Below, piece by piece: positions 26,601 through 35,778 of a stretch of 64,000 bases of DNA. The position numbers and the translations under genes were made by a program. The stretch comes from Clostridia bacterium DTU025. Its GTDB lineage: Bacteria > Bacillota > DTU025. Positions within the stretch are counted from its first letter, which is position 1. Each line of letters starts with the position of its first letter. Below the pieces are notes generated by a model. It was not told the origin of the DNA. It worked only from the letters and a program-made list of their open reading frames with translations, and searched no databases. The DNA lies in the NCBI GenBank assembly GCA_001513145.1, contig LFSP01000037.1, positions 82,390 through 146,389 on the forward strand, read 5' to 3'.

Positions 26601-27392
26601 CGCCTCGCCCAGCGACGAAATGGGCTGCGGCGCGACGGTGAACATCCTGCCCCTGATGGCACCGGGATCCGGCTTTCGCGCCCTGCGCCTGCGCCTGCGC
26701 TCCGGCACTTCGCCGTCGCCTGCCGCGGATCCGTCGCCACCTGCGCCCTTCGCGGCGTCGGCGTCACGCGATGGCACGTTCACCCTCGCCTGAAGGCAGG
26801 CCGCTTCCTCCGCCTCCTCCGCAGGCGTAACCTCCGGTTCCTCCGGTTCCTCGAACTCGCCTATCTCTATCGACACGCGCGGCGGGTCTGACTGACACGT
26901 ACACGCGAAGGCGGCTGCCACCACCTGGACGCAGCCTCGTTCCAAGAGCTTGTCGCGCTGCACGTCGCTGGGCACTTCCAGCAGCACTTCGTCGCCGCGA
27001 GCCCTGCACCTAGCCTGAGCCAGCCAGATCCACAGCGCCGGATTCTCCCGAGCGATCCTCTCCCTGACGCTGGGCCATGCTGCCTCGAAGGCCGAGGGCT
27101 CCGGCACAGGGTCGATCTCGCGCCCCGAGAACACCAGTCTGACGCAGCCGTCTACCCCGGCGGCGTCTGCGATGGCCCGCTGGATGGCTTCGGCGCATCC
27201 CGGATCCACGTCCGCCGGGGCGCAGATGTGAACCGTCCAGTCTCCAGAATCAGCGCAGATACAAACCTTCTGTACGGCGCAGCCGGCCGGAACTCCAGAG
27301 GGCATCTGTCGCCCGGCGCGGCGGAACACGTTCTCCAAGCTTGAGCATTGGTCTGACGGCACTACCACGAACACTTGAGACAACCAGGTCAC
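23619..27392 (-). CDS. polC: PolC-type DNA polymerase III alpha subunit lacking the exonuclease domain
   Basis: PolC is the replicative polymerase of Firmicutes. The 1257-residue product is about 180 shorter than B. subtilis PolC. Domains: a divergent N-terminus, an OB fold (about 270-345), a PHP domain (VELHLHTKMSAMDSV at about 362, ITDHG at 396, GSACAAGEV, ATGDVHFLD at 560), and the polymerase core with catalytic PDIDLNFSG (about 789), a zinc site (CPKC about 736, CPDC about 761) and NKIKYMFPKAHAAAYV. Helix-hairpin-helix sequence (VPGLGVAAAE) and a clamp-binding QLSLF end follow. The DEDD proofreading exonuclease normally inserted after YGIEGY is missing: PHP sequence continues straight into TYHVTILAMNREGL. 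PHP metal ligands look intact. I choose the GTG at 27392 (GTGA overlap with the glycosyltransferase stop). Confidence 0.96.
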   Translation of the reverse strand: MTWLSQVFVVVPSDQCSSLENVFRRAGRQMPSGVPAGCAVQKVCICADSGDWTVHICAPADVDPGCAEAIQRAIADAAGVDGCVRLVFSGREIDPVPEPSAFEAAWPSVRERIARENPALWIWLAQARCRARGDEVLLEVPSDVQRDKLLERGCVQVVAAAFACTCQSDPPRVSIEIGEFEEPEEPEVTPAEEAEEAACLQARVNVPSRDADAAKGAGGDGSAAGDGEVPERRRRRRARKPDPGAIRGRMFTVAPQPISSLGEADRKVVCAGEVFGVERRSTKSGCTILTFNITDRTDSVACKCFCDPDDPLLDLKDGTWVAIRGDMQYDQYAREPVLSVQDVVPYSPPQRADNAPVKRVELHLHTKMSAMDSVCDVEAAVRRAALWGHPAIAITDHGVVQSFPEAYSAGKKHGVKVVYGIEGYLADSAVDDAPTYHVTILAMNREGLQALYRLVSWSHLNHFYRHPRILRSELVAARQHLLIGSACAAGEVYRAVLQGADDAELSRIASFYDYLEIMPPRNDEFLVRSGKLGSLQDIERIIARIYRIGSQLGIPVVATGDVHFLDPADEVYRRILMAKQDYVDADKQAPLYFRTTDEMMEEFAFLGEEACNEVVLVNPLRVCDMVEQLCPVPKELAIPRIDGAEEAVRSNAYARARELYGDPLPEVVRARLEKELEAIIGNGYAVNYDIAARLVHKSVSDGYPVGSRGSVGSSLVATMCGITEVNPLPPHYRCPKCRFSLFDHGIAVESGYDLPDAACPDCGADMVKDGQSIPFETFMGFDGDKVPDIDLNFSGEYQSTIHKYAEELFGADHVFRAGTIATIAEKTAFGYVKLYAEKRGLTLRHAEQLRLARGCSGVKRTTGQHPGGLMIVPKGRDVHEFTPIQRPANDKGSDVVTTHFEYRTIHDCLLKLDLLGHDDPTAIKMLEDLTGLPSKNIPMDDPATMALFSGPESLGLDTSSGFTVGTVGIPEFGTRFVRGMLEETRPTTFGELIRISGLSHGTDVWLNNAQDLIRSGKARLGQVIACRDDIMNALIGWGLAPSDAFRIMERVRKGKGLTEDDARLMREHAVPEWYLDSCNKIKYMFPKAHAAAYVMMAFRIAYYKVHHPVQFYAVYFSIRASDFDPRIAFMSAQELLAASQSADEKPDASARDRELATIYEVAAEAVLRGIGILPVDIVRSEARAFAVEGPAIRTPLAAVPGLGVAAAESVVEARQERAFTSKQDLRDRTRLTRSQVDALAEMGAIGDLPDTDQLSLF

Positions 27393-28018
27393 TCCCAATG
27401 AACCAGGGACTTGACGACCTCCCAGTACATCTTGGCCCGCTCCGTGACGCCCTTCACGGCGCCCATCTTCTCCTCTTTCATCACGTGGGTCAGGTGCGGG
27501 AGCTTCACCTCAACCACCTTCAGGCCCAGGTTCTTGGCCCGCCGGGTGAGGACAGCCTCCACCCCGAAGCGGGAGATATCGAGCTCAAGGCCTGCCAGGG
27601 CCTCTCGCCTCACTGCCCTCTGGCCCGAGAGCCACGGCGTGATGGCCTGCGCCAGGTCTGTGGCCACGCGGCCGTCGTCGAACAGGCCGACGCTCATGTC
27701 GGCGCTCCCCGACATCACCGGCTCAAGAAGCGCCATGATGTGGTCTTCGGTGAGCCCGATGAGATCGGCGTCGAGCAGCAGTATGATCTCGCCATCGGCC
27801 GCCTCCACTCCGCGGGCGACCGCTCCCCCCTTGCCGACGTTGCACGGTAGGCTAACCACGGTGGCGCCGTGGGACTTGGCTACCTCAGCGGTGTCGTCCT
27901 GGGAGCCGTCGTCCACCACTATGACTTGGTGCACGGCCGTGCAGCGTACGAGGGCGCTAACCACATGGCCAACCCGGGGTCCCTCGTTATACGCCGGGAC
28001 CACGGCCGATACTGTCAC
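27389..28018 (-). CDS. Glycosyltransferase family 2 protein
   Basis: The 209-residue product is a single GT-A fold domain: [60 protein letters not shown] and the metal-binding [10 protein letters not shown]. This is close in pattern to glucosyl-3-phosphoglycerate synthase or dolichol-phosphate-mannose-synthase-like enzymes, but acceptor and donor cannot be assigned. I see no membrane segment. The GTG start at 28018 lies inside proS (32-base overlap) with GGGGAGG 9 bases upstream, and the stop overlaps polC (GTGA). A glycosyltransferase between proS and polC is not part of the usual order. Confidence 0.85.
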   Translation of the reverse strand: MTVSAVVPAYNEGPRVGHVVSALVRCTAVHQVIVVDDGSQDDTAEVAKSHGATVVSLPCNVGKGGAVARGVEAADGEIILLLDADLIGLTEDHIMALLEPVMSGSADMSVGLFDDGRVATDLAQAITPWLSGQRAVRREALAGLELDISRFGVEAVLTRRAKNLGLKVVEVKLPHLTHVMKEEKMGAVKGVTERAKMYWEVVKSLVHWE

Positions 28019-29765
28019 CGTGCCGCACCTCCCCGGGCTGAAGCAGTGCGAGCTCCGTCTGAACCAGGTCGCACACGCGCTTGGCCGCCTTGTCCAGATC
28101 GATCATGGCTACCTCTCCTGCGCGTCGCAAGGCCACCTCCACCTTATTCTGAGCCAGGCCCTTCGCTCCTATGGTTACCTTTATCGGGAAGCCTATCAGG
28201 TCGGCGTCCTTGAACTTCACTCCAGGCCTCTCGTCGCGGTCGTCCAACACCACCTCGACGCCCATTGACAGGAGCTCGCTATACAGCCGCTCCGCCGCCT
28301 CCATGTGCGTTGCCTCGGTCACGTTCACGGGAACCATCACGACCTGGTAAGGCGCCACCGACATCGGCCAGATGATGCCGTCCTGGTCGTGGTGTTCCTC
28401 TATGATCGCCGCCACGCAGCGGGTGATGCCTATGCCGTAGCAGCCCATCAGCATGAGGCGCTCCTGCCCCTCTTCGTCCAGGAACTTGCAGTTCAGCGAC
28501 GAGCTGTACTTCGTACCCAGCTTGAACAGGTGGCCCACCTCGATGCCGCGGGCTCCCTCAAGAGGAGCTCCGCACTTGGGGCATGCGTCGCCGGCGACCA
28601 CGGTGCGGATATCGGCCACCTGGTCCGCCTCGAAGTCAACTCCGTAGCTTACCCCGACGATGTGGGCGTCGGCCTGGTTGGCCCCGACCACCCCGTCGGT
28701 GACCCCGACGACTTCATGGTCAGCTATGGTGCGCACGTTGCGACGCAGGCCTATGGGCCCGGCGAAGCCCACCGGCGCTCCGGTGACCTCCTCGATGACC
28801 TCAGCCGGCGCCAGTTCCAGCTCGGCGCAGCCCAATACCCTCCTGAGCTTGATGTCGTTGACGTCCCTGTCGCCGCGGATCATGGCGGCCACTGGCTCCC
28901 CGTCTGCCAGGTAGATCATGGTCTTCACCATCTGCTTCGGGCTGACCCCGAGGAAGCCGATGAGCTGGTCGATGGTGCGGATCCCGGGAGTGGGCACGGT
29001 GCGAGCCTGGCCATCTCGCGCCTCGCTCTGCGCGGGGCGCTGGGGCACCGCTGCCTCTGCCCGCTCGTCGTTGGCTGCGTATCCGCACTTGTCGCAGAAC
29101 ACTATTCCCGCCTCGCCCACATCCGAGACCACCATGAACTCGTGGTTCACTGACCCTCCGATGGCCCCTGCGTCGGCCTCAACCACCTTGTACGTAAGCC
29201 CCATCCTTGAGAAGGCCCTGCAGTACGCGGTGTACATCTTCCTGTAGCTGACGTCGAGGCCCTCCTCGTCCCGGTCGAAGCTGTACGCGTCCTTCATGAT
29301 GAACTCGCGGGCACGCATCACGCCGAACCGCGGCCGTATCTCGTCGCGGAACTTCGTCTGTATCTGGTACACGATCTGCGGCAGCTGCCGGTACGACCGC
29401 ACCTCGTCGCGGACGGTGATGGTGGTAATCTCCTCGTGGGTGGGCGCCAGGCACATCTCGCGGCCGCCCCTGTCCTTCAGGCGGAACATCTCGCTGCCGT
29501 AATCGAAGTACCTGCCGCTCTGCTTCCATATCTCCGCAGGCTGTATCGCCGGGAACAGCGCCTCCTGTGCCCCCTGCCCGTCCATCTCCTGCCTGACGAT
29601 GGTCTCGACCTTCCGGATGGCCCGGTATCCCAAAGGCAGGTATGAGTACACGCCCGAAACGGTCTTTCGCATCAGACCCGCCCGCAGCATCAGCTGATGG
29701 CTGGGGATCTCCGCTTCGGAAGGCACTTCCCTCAGCGTTGGAGCAAACATCTGCGACATCCTCAT
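27987..29765 (-). CDS. proS: Prolyl-tRNA synthetase (bacterial type with editing domain)
   Basis: ProRS charges tRNA-Pro. The roughly 592-residue product is the bacterial type: [40 protein letters not shown], class II motif 2 around [20 protein letters not shown] (with DAYSF after it), the YbaK-like editing insertion (about 225-400) that clears Ala-tRNA-Pro, motif 3 ([20 protein letters not shown]), and the anticodon-binding domain. I favour the ATG at 29765 over a GTG at 29774, because AAGGAG ends only 2 bases before the GTG but 11 before the ATG. The 3' end overlaps the glycosyltransferase gene. Confidence 0.96.
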   Translation of the reverse strand: MRMSQMFAPTLREVPSEAEIPSHQLMLRAGLMRKTVSGVYSYLPLGYRAIRKVETIVRQEMDGQGAQEALFPAIQPAEIWKQSGRYFDYGSEMFRLKDRGGREMCLAPTHEEITTITVRDEVRSYRQLPQIVYQIQTKFRDEIRPRFGVMRAREFIMKDAYSFDRDEEGLDVSYRKMYTAYCRAFSRMGLTYKVVEADAGAIGGSVNHEFMVVSDVGEAGIVFCDKCGYAANDERAEAAVPQRPAQSEARDGQARTVPTPGIRTIDQLIGFLGVSPKQMVKTMIYLADGEPVAAMIRGDRDVNDIKLRRVLGCAELELAPAEVIEEVTGAPVGFAGPIGLRRNVRTIADHEVVGVTDGVVGANQADAHIVGVSYGVDFEADQVADIRTVVAGDACPKCGAPLEGARGIEVGHLFKLGTKYSSSLNCKFLDEEGQERLMLMGCYGIGITRCVAAIIEEHHDQDGIIWPMSVAPYQVVMVPVNVTEATHMEAAERLYSELLSMGVEVVLDDRDERPGVKFKDADLIGFPIKVTIGAKGLAQNKVEVALRRAGEVAMIDLDKAAKRVCDLVQTELALLQPGEVRHGDSIGRGPGV

Positions 29766-29770
29766 GCGTA

Positions 29771-30856
29771 TCACAACTCCTTACTCCCGGGCTGAACCCG
29801 CTTGGCCGCGGCCTCCTGGTAAACCGCCTCCATCAGCGCGTCAACCATGTGGGCGCTATCTACTCTCTTCACGATCTGTCCCCGGCGGAACACCAGTCCG
29901 CACCCTCTGCCGCACGCCAGCCCCACGTCGGCGTCGGCCGCCTCGCCCGGCCCGTTCACCTCGCACCCCATCACCGCCACAACCAGCGGCACGTCCAGGT
30001 GCTGAATCTTGGCGCGGACCTCCTCAGCTATGGCCTCTATGTCGGCCCTCGACCTTGCGCACGTGGGGCACGCCACCAAAGTGGGGCCGAAACTCCTCAG
30101 GCCCACGGCGGAGAGTATCTCTCGCCCTGCCTGCACTTCTGCTATTGGATCCCCTGTGAGACTGACCCTGATGGTATCGCCGATGCCCTCCGAAAGCAGG
30201 ATCCCGATGCCCACCGCAGACTTGACCAGTCCTCCTGGAGGGGGGCCTGCCTCCGTTATCCCGACGTGCAGCGGGTAGTGCACCCGCTGGGCCAAGACGC
30301 GGTAGGCCTCAACGGTGCGGGGAACGTCAGACGCCTTCATGGACACGACGATGCTCTCGAACCCGGCCTTCTCCAGGAGGCCAACGTGCCACAGCGCCGC
30401 CTCAGCCATGGCCCTGGGAGTGCGCCCGTAGGCCTCCACCAGGCGCCTGGGGAGGGAGCCGGCGTTCACGCCCACGCGGATGGGAACGCCTCTGTCGTTG
30501 GCAGCCCTGGCAAGCTCGGCCACGCGAGCCTCCGAGCCTATGTTGCCGGGGTTGATGCGCAGCTTATGTATGCCGGCCTCGAGCGCCATCAGCGCCAGCC
30601 TGTAGTCGAAGTGGATGTCGGCCACCAGCGGCACCGACGTTGCCGCGAGTATTTCCGGCAGGGCCTCGGCGGCCTCCTGGTCCGGCACAGCCAACCTCAC
30701 TATCTCGCAGCCCGCCGCCGCGAGTTGATTCACCTGCTCTGCGGTGGCGGCCGCGTCCCGCGTATCGGCTGTGGTCATGGACTGAACGCTCACCGGGGCT
30801 CCGCCGCCGATGGTCACGTCTCCCACTCTTACACCTATGGTAGCACGTCGGGGCAC
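29771..30856 (-). CDS. ispG: 4-hydroxy-3-methylbut-2-enyl-diphosphate synthase (flavodoxin/ferredoxin)
   Basis: IspG converts MEcPP to HMBPP in the MEP isoprenoid pathway using a [4Fe-4S] cluster. The 361-residue product has an N-terminal TIM barrel ([50 protein letters not shown]) and the cluster ligands [13 protein letters not shown] and [20 protein letters not shown]. The start is GTG at 30856. It sits between rseP and proS, an insertion relative to B. subtilis but common in Clostridia, and joins dxr and uppS in the same operon so isoprenoid precursor and undecaprenyl steps are co-expressed. Confidence 0.97.
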   Translation of the reverse strand: MPRRATIGVRVGDVTIGGGAPVSVQSMTTADTRDAAATAEQVNQLAAAGCEIVRLAVPDQEAAEALPEILAATSVPLVADIHFDYRLALMALEAGIHKLRINPGNIGSEARVAELARAANDRGVPIRVGVNAGSLPRRLVEAYGRTPRAMAEAALWHVGLLEKAGFESIVVSMKASDVPRTVEAYRVLAQRVHYPLHVGITEAGPPPGGLVKSAVGIGILLSEGIGDTIRVSLTGDPIAEVQAGREILSAVGLRSFGPTLVACPTCARSRADIEAIAEEVRAKIQHLDVPLVVAVMGCEVNGPGEAADADVGLACGRGCGLVFRRGQIVKRVDSAHMVDALMEAVYQEAAAKRVQPGSKEL

Positions 30857-30869
30857 GATATCACCACCG

Positions 30870-31919
30870 TCAGAGCCTGGGCACTATCATCCTCGAAATG
30901 TCGCTCACCGTGGCGTACACCATCAGCAGCACCAGTAGGGCCAGGCCCACGAACCTCAGAACCCCCTCGAACTCGGGCTGAAGCGGGCTTCCCTTGATCC
31001 CCTCCAGGACCAGCAGAAGCACCCAACCGCCGTCAAGGATCGGCACTGGCATCAGGTTCACCAGCCCGAGGCTGATGGATATCAGCGCTATCAGCATCGC
31101 CAGACTGGCGATGCCTGCCCTGGCAGCCTGAGCCGACATCCCGGCGATACCCAAAGGCCCCGACACGTCAGCCTCTGCTCTGCCGGTGAGGGCGGCTATC
31201 AGCATGGATACGGTGCTGTCGACGACTCCGATGGTGTATGCCACCGCCTCCGCCGCGGTGCCGCGCACTCCGCCCTTCACGGGCCGCTCCGCCAGCCCCA
31301 CGCCGATCCTGCCCACCTGGGCGTCTGGATCGTACTCAGGAACCACCGTTATGCTCACCCGCGTCTGGCCCCGCAGCACCTCCACCTCCACGGGCCGGTC
31401 CCAGCTGGTGGAGACTGCGCTCACGAAACCCGCCACGCCAGCCACGGGCTTGCCGTTGACAGTGAGTATCGTGTCGCCCGCGGCGAACCCGGCTCGCTGC
31501 GCCGGACTGTCGGAAAACACCTCAGTGATGCTGGCCATGGGCACGCCATAGGCGCCGAACAGCACGATCAGGATGACCACCGCCAGCACGAAGTTCATGA
31601 TGGGCCCGGCGGTGACGATGAATATCCTCTTCCAGATGGGCTTGCCGTGAAAGCTCTTGGGATTCCTGGCAGACGCCTTACGGTCGGCGCCTTCCTCGTC
31701 GTCCAGCCCCACCAGACGGCACATCCCCCCGAGAGGCAAGAGCCTGATGGAGTACACCGTCTCTCCTCGCTTCACCGACCATATCTTCGGGCCGAACCCC
31801 AAAGCGAACTCGTGAACCCCCACGCCGGAAAGCCTCGCCGCCAGGAAGTGCCCCAGCTCGTGCACGAAGACGACGATGCCGAGGACGACTATGAATGAGA
31901 GGGCGTACAAGCGCCACAC
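30870..31919 (-). CDS. rseP: RIP-type zinc metalloprotease RseP (RasP)
   Basis: RseP is a site-2 intramembrane protease that cuts anti-sigma factors, FtsL and signal-peptide remnants. The 349-residue product has the zinc motif HELGH (residues 20-24) in the first transmembrane helix, a long second segment (IFIVTAGPIMNFVLAVVILI), one PDZ domain (about 125-200), and the third zinc ligand motif NLMPVPILDGG in a late helix. It starts with GTG at 31919 inside the end of dxr (31-base overlap). The uppS-cdsA-dxr-rseP order is conserved. Confidence 0.96.
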   Translation of the reverse strand: MWRLYALSFIVVLGIVVFVHELGHFLAARLSGVGVHEFALGFGPKIWSVKRGETVYSIRLLPLGGMCRLVGLDDEEGADRKASARNPKSFHGKPIWKRIFIVTAGPIMNFVLAVVILIVLFGAYGVPMASITEVFSDSPAQRAGFAAGDTILTVNGKPVAGVAGFVSAVSTSWDRPVEVEVLRGQTRVSITVVPEYDPDAQVGRIGVGLAERPVKGGVRGTAAEAVAYTIGVVDSTVSMLIAALTGRAEADVSGPLGIAGMSAQAARAGIASLAMLIALISISLGLVNLMPVPILDGGWVLLLVLEGIKGSPLQPEFEGVLRFVGLALLVLLMVYATVSDISRMIVPRL

Positions 31920-33052
31920 CTGCCTCGCACGTATTCTCTGGCCCAGGAGTCTGCCGAGAGGATCTGGCCCAGCGTGGGCCGGGGCACCGGAGCCGCGCTC
32001 CTCATGGCGTCAGCCACGAGAGGAGCGATGTCGCGGAACTCGATTCTGCCCTCAAGGAAGAGCCTCACCGCTTCCTCGTTGGCGGCGGACATCACAGCCG
32101 GCGCGACTCCACCCAGCTCCAGGGCGATGTGCCCGAATCCGGCCCCCGGGAACCGCCGAAGGTCAGGAGGCTCGAAGGTGAGCTCAAGCTTTGACGCGAA
32201 GCTCATCGGCTGCACCGGCGACGGAAAGCGCTCCGGGTACGTCAGCGCGTACTGGATGGCGCCTCGCATGTCGGCGGAGCCCAGCTGGGCTACGATGGAG
32301 CCGTCCACGAGCTCCACCATGGAGTGGACGACGCTCTGTCGATGGACCACCACCTCGATCTGGTCGGGGGTGACGTCGAACAGCCAGCGCGCCTCCACCA
32401 CTTCCAGCGCCTTGTTGATCATGGTGGCGGAGTCGACGGAGATCTTCGGGCCCATGCGCCAGTTAGGATGGGCAAGCGCCTCCTCCACGGTGATGCCTGA
32501 GAAGTCAGCGCGATCCCGGAAGGGCCCGCCGGAGGCGGTAAGGATTATCCTCCTGAGCGCCTTTCTATCCTGGCCGGCAAGACACTGCCACACCGCCGAA
32601 TGCTCGCTGTCAACTGGGCGGATGGTGGCGCCACGCCTGGATGCCGCCTCTAGCACTAACGCGCCTGCAGCCACAAGAGTTTCCTTGTTCGCGAGAGCAA
32701 CGTCCCGCCCTGCCTCGATGGCGGCGAGCGTCGGCTCGATTCCGGCGGCCCCCACAAGTGCGTTCACAACGATGTCGGCGCCGTCGTCGGCCGCCGCCTC
32801 CGTAACCCCGCGGGCTCCGAAGAACACCTTGATGCCCGGGTCGAGCTTGGCAAACTCCTGGCGCGCCTGCTCTTCCAGGGACGCGTCACCGACAGCCACT
32901 AGGGCGGGCCTGAACTCCCGGGACTGCTGAACCAGGAGTTCCAGGTTCCTGTAGGCGGCTAGGGCCCGGACCTTAATGCCCAGGCGCTTGGCGACATCCA
33001 GTGTCTGCCGCCCGATGGACCCGGTTGAACCCAGCACTGAGATGGCTTTCAT
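31889..33052 (-). CDS. dxr: 1-deoxy-D-xylulose-5-phosphate reductoisomerase
   Basis: Dxr makes MEP from DXP with NADPH, the committed step of the MEP pathway. The 387-residue product begins MKAISVLGSTGSIGRQTLDV with the NADPH motif, then ALANKETLVAAGALV, the metal/substrate motif PVDSEHSAVWQCL, LTASGGPFRD and HPNWRMGPKISVDSATMINK. The ATG at 33052 has GAGGAG upstream overlapping the preceding stop. The last 15 or so residues (VRGRCGACTPSHS) extend into the rseP start region and look like a recent read-through extension. Confidence 0.97.
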   Translation of the reverse strand: MKAISVLGSTGSIGRQTLDVAKRLGIKVRALAAYRNLELLVQQSREFRPALVAVGDASLEEQARQEFAKLDPGIKVFFGARGVTEAAADDGADIVVNALVGAAGIEPTLAAIEAGRDVALANKETLVAAGALVLEAASRRGATIRPVDSEHSAVWQCLAGQDRKALRRIILTASGGPFRDRADFSGITVEEALAHPNWRMGPKISVDSATMINKALEVVEARWLFDVTPDQIEVVVHRQSVVHSMVELVDGSIVAQLGSADMRGAIQYALTYPERFPSPVQPMSFASKLELTFEPPDLRRFPGAGFGHIALELGGVAPAVMSAANEEAVRLFLEGRIEFRDIAPLVADAMRSAAPVPRPTLGQILSADSWAREYVRGRCGACTPSHS

Positions 33053-33055
33053 TGG

Positions 33056-34111
33056 CTACTCCTCGTCTTCAACGGGAAACATCGGCAGGATCACCGATTG
33101 GTATACGGCCTTCAGGAATATCACCGACAGGGGCCCCGCCACCAAACCAACGGCTCCGAACAGCTTGGATCCCATGTACAGGGCAAGCAGCGTCACCAGT
33201 GGATGAAGGTCGAGGTTCTTCTGCATGATCCGAAGCTCCGCCACCTGGCGCACCGCCAGCGCGATCACGTGGATCACCAGGAGGCCCACTGCGTAGCCGT
33301 AGTTCTTCATTATAATGTGGTAGCCAATCCAGGGCAAGTATATGGCAGACGGCCCGATCATGGGCAGGAGGTCGAGAAGCCCGCACCCCAGCGCCAGGAG
33401 CCACGCATAATTCGTCCTGACCAGGCTCAATCCAATGAGGTTGGCGACGACCGTGATGGCCACCAGCACGATCCTGGAACGAAGGTAGCGAACGAAACCG
33501 GTGAGCAGCTCCGTCCTGACCCGGCCCAGCCTGTGCCGCCATCGGAGCGGAATCGACTCGAACATCCCCTCTGAGAACTGGTAGAAGTCTTTGGATATGA
33601 AGAACGTCGCCAGCAGGCTTATGAGCATCATCAGTACGAAGCTGGGGAACAGCGCCAGCCAGCCGCCGACGGTGGCCACGGCGCTCTCAAGGAAGGTCAC
33701 GATGGTCCTCTGCTGCTCGCTGATGTAGCTCGCGATGGGCTGTGGCAGGCCCTCCACGAAGAGCACCGCCCGGGAGAACAGGCTCTCGATGGCCTTGGTT
33801 ATCGCTGCAGACAGGCCGCCCACGTTCCGCGAGAGCTGATCGATCTCGTGGGCTATCTCGGCCACGCTCAGCGATAGCGCCGTTATGAGCAGACCGCTCA
33901 CGACTATGAGGGCGAGGAAGACCGCGAGGCCCCTGGGCATCCTCAGCTTCCGGTGGGCAAAGGAAACCACAGGGTCGATCAGGATGGCAAGGAAGACGGC
34001 CATCACGAAGGGTGTCACCAGGGGCAAGAGGAACCTGACGCTCAGGTAAGTGACAACAACCGCCACCGACAGGGCGATGAAGGCTTTGGTGTGGTTGGTC
34101 AAGCTCCTCAC
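33056..34111 (-). CDS. AI-2E/PerM-family membrane protein (YtvI-like)
   Basis: The 351-residue product has about seven to eight hydrophobic segments (for example FIALSVAVVVTYLSVRFLLP, GLAVFLALIVVSGLLITALS, LFPSFVLMMLISLLATFF, YAVGLLVIHVIALAVRQV) and the family's C-terminal LLPMIGPSAIYLPW and HPLVTLLALYMGSKLFGAVG. This is the AI-2E (PerM) exporter-like family; among Firmicutes it most resembles the sporulation membrane protein YtvI, but the transported substrate is unknown. The start is GTG at 34111. It lies 3 bases before dxr and 2 bases after cdsA, an insertion relative to the B. subtilis order. Confidence 0.85.
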   Translation of the reverse strand: MRSLTNHTKAFIALSVAVVVTYLSVRFLLPLVTPFVMAVFLAILIDPVVSFAHRKLRMPRGLAVFLALIVVSGLLITALSLSVAEIAHEIDQLSRNVGGLSAAITKAIESLFSRAVLFVEGLPQPIASYISEQQRTIVTFLESAVATVGGWLALFPSFVLMMLISLLATFFISKDFYQFSEGMFESIPLRWRHRLGRVRTELLTGFVRYLRSRIVLVAITVVANLIGLSLVRTNYAWLLALGCGLLDLLPMIGPSAIYLPWIGYHIIMKNYGYAVGLLVIHVIALAVRQVAELRIMQKNLDLHPLVTLLALYMGSKLFGAVGLVAGPLSVIFLKAVYQSVILPMFPVEDEE

Positions 34112-34113
34112 CT

Positions 34114-34977
34114 CTATCCACCGAACAGGTTAGGTAGTGCCCTCACGAAGAAGTAGTATGCGGCGGGGGCCGCAAAGACCAGCGAATCGAACCTGTCCAG
34201 CATGCCGCCGTGCCCTGGGAACAGGCTCCCTGAGTCCTTCACGCCGACATCGCGCTTCAGCGCAGATTCCGCAAGGTCGCCGACCTGCCCGGAAGTGGCC
34301 ACCACAACCGCGGACGCCACAGAAAGAGGCCATGACACAGTATACCATAGCCCCGTCGCGTCGCCCAAGGCCTTGAAGGCCAACGCCCCTGCAACGGCCC
34401 ACACATAGCCACCGATGCAGCCTTCCACGCTCTTCTTAGGGCTCAGGGCCGGGGCCAGCCTGCGCCTGCCCAGACGGCAGCCGATGAAGAACGCCCCCAT
34501 ATCGCACATCCACACCAGCACCACCACCAAGAGCGCCAGCCCCATCCCAGGGTCCGGCGCTGGCTGGGCCAGACTGGCGGCCGCCGCCCCACCGGCGCCT
34601 GCGGCGCGGATTAGCACCAGCCTGCTCACGGTGAAGCCGGTGTAGAGCGGGCCGAAGGCCGCCTGAGCCGTGCGCCGCATCGCATCCTGGGGGCTCCCGC
34701 TGAGCACCTGCAGCGCAAGGGGTAGGAGCACGCTGGCCGCCACAAGGGGCACCGTCTGCCCCCCTCCGACGGCGGCGTCCGCCACGAAGCCCAACGACAG
34801 CGCGACGGTGACGGCGGTGAGCGGCGTGTTGCCTGAAATCGATGATATGCGCGAGTACTCCAGGGCACTTACGCCGGCGATGATGGCGCACAGGATAGCG
34901 GATGGAATCTTGCCCGCCACCAACAGGGCAAGGACTACCGGGGCCCCCAGCAAGCCCACTATCACTCGAGCGATCAA
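34114..34977 (-). CDS. cdsA: Phosphatidate cytidylyltransferase (CDP-diglyceride synthase)
   Basis: CdsA makes CDP-diacylglycerol from phosphatidic acid and CTP at the membrane. The 287-residue product has about eight hydrophobic segments and the family signature near the C-terminus: SALKRDVGVKDSGSLFPGHG followed by GMLDRFDSLVF. An Ala/Gly/Pro-rich stretch (about 145-165) enlarges one loop. The start is TTG at 34977 (GGGAGG upstream) in a TTGA overlap with the uppS stop, so the two are coupled. Confidence 0.95.
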   Translation of the reverse strand: MIARVIVGLLGAPVVLALLVAGKIPSAILCAIIAGVSALEYSRISSISGNTPLTAVTVALSLGFVADAAVGGGQTVPLVAASVLLPLALQVLSGSPQDAMRRTAQAAFGPLYTGFTVSRLVLIRAAGAGGAAAASLAQPAPDPGMGLALLVVVLVWMCDMGAFFIGCRLGRRRLAPALSPKKSVEGCIGGYVWAVAGALAFKALGDATGLWYTVSWPLSVASAVVVATSGQVGDLAESALKRDVGVKDSGSLFPGHGGMLDRFDSLVFAAPAAYYFFVRALPNLFGG

Positions 34978-35699
34978 CGATCCTCCCCCCCGATGCTCTT
35001 TCCGGAGAGGGCGCCGAAACGTCGGTCGCGGCGGGAATACTCCGCCAGGGCCTCCTTCAGATGATCCGGCGTGAAATCGGGCCAGAGCACCGGAGTGACG
35101 TACAGCTCCGAGTAGGCCGACTGCCAGAGCAGGAAGTTGCTCAGCCGCATGTCCCCGCCGGTTCGAATCACCAGATCCGGGTCGGGCTGACCGGCGGTGG
35201 AGAGCATGGAGGCGAAGAGCTCCTCGTCGATGCCGTTCGGATCCAGTTTCCCCTGCGCCGCCTCGGTCGCCAGCCGCCTTGCCGCCTGAAGGATATCCCA
35301 GCGCCCGCCGTAATCTATGGCCACGTTCACCACCGTATCACTGGCATGGGCGGTGATCCTCTGGGCCTCCATGATGACGTGTTTGGCCGAGGCCGAAAGC
35401 CGCTCCATGCTGCCTATGGCCCTGATGCGGATCCCGACATCTGCGAGCTTCTGGGCTTCGGCGGCAAAGAACTGCTCCATCAGCGAAAACAGGCCGCGCA
35501 CTTCCGACTCAGGACGTTTCCAGTTCTCCGTGGAGAACGCGAAAAGCGTGAGGTGCCGCAGGCCCAGGTCCCGGGCGGCCAGGGCTATCCTCCTGGCGGC
35601 CTCGGTGCCCCGCCGGTGCCCCTCCAGGCGGGGAAGCCCTCGCCCCTCCGCCCAGCGCCCGTTTCCGTCCATGATTATGGCAACGTGAGAAGCGCGCAC
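34974..35699 (-). CDS. uppS: Isoprenyl transferase (undecaprenyl diphosphate synthase)
   Basis: UppS adds cis-isoprene units to farnesyl diphosphate to make the undecaprenyl carrier for cell-wall synthesis. The 241-residue product starts VRASHVAIIMDGNGRWAEGR, with the catalytic Asp in the MDGNGRWA motif, followed by HRRGTEAARRIALAARDLGL, TLFAFSTENWKRPESEV and the C-terminal DLVIRTGGDMRLSNFLLWQS with SELYVTPVLWPDF. A frame extends to 35738, but the GTG at 35699 has a perfect AGGAGGT ribosome site 7 bases upstream. The stop overlaps the cdsA start. Confidence 0.97.
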   Translation of the reverse strand: MRASHVAIIMDGNGRWAEGRGLPRLEGHRRGTEAARRIALAARDLGLRHLTLFAFSTENWKRPESEVRGLFSLMEQFFAAEAQKLADVGIRIRAIGSMERLSASAKHVIMEAQRITAHASDTVVNVAIDYGGRWDILQAARRLATEAAQGKLDPNGIDEELFASMLSTAGQPDPDLVIRTGGDMRLSNFLLWQSAYSELYVTPVLWPDFTPDHLKEALAEYSRRDRRFGALSGKSIGGEDR

Positions 35700-35737
35700 T
35701 CGGATACCTCCTAGTCCTCTGCAGGGCACATGTGACA

Positions 35738-35759
35738 AACCCCCTCTGATGAGGGGGTT
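35738..35759 (-). terminator. Hairpin between frr and uppS
   Basis: AACCCCCTC and GAGGGGGTT form a perfect 9-bp stem with a 4-base loop, followed on the minus strand by TGTCACATG. It is 20 bases past the frr stop and 39 before uppS. The U-run is short, so termination is probably partial. Confidence 0.6.
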
Positions 35760-35778
35760 GGGCCCAACGGGTTGGCGC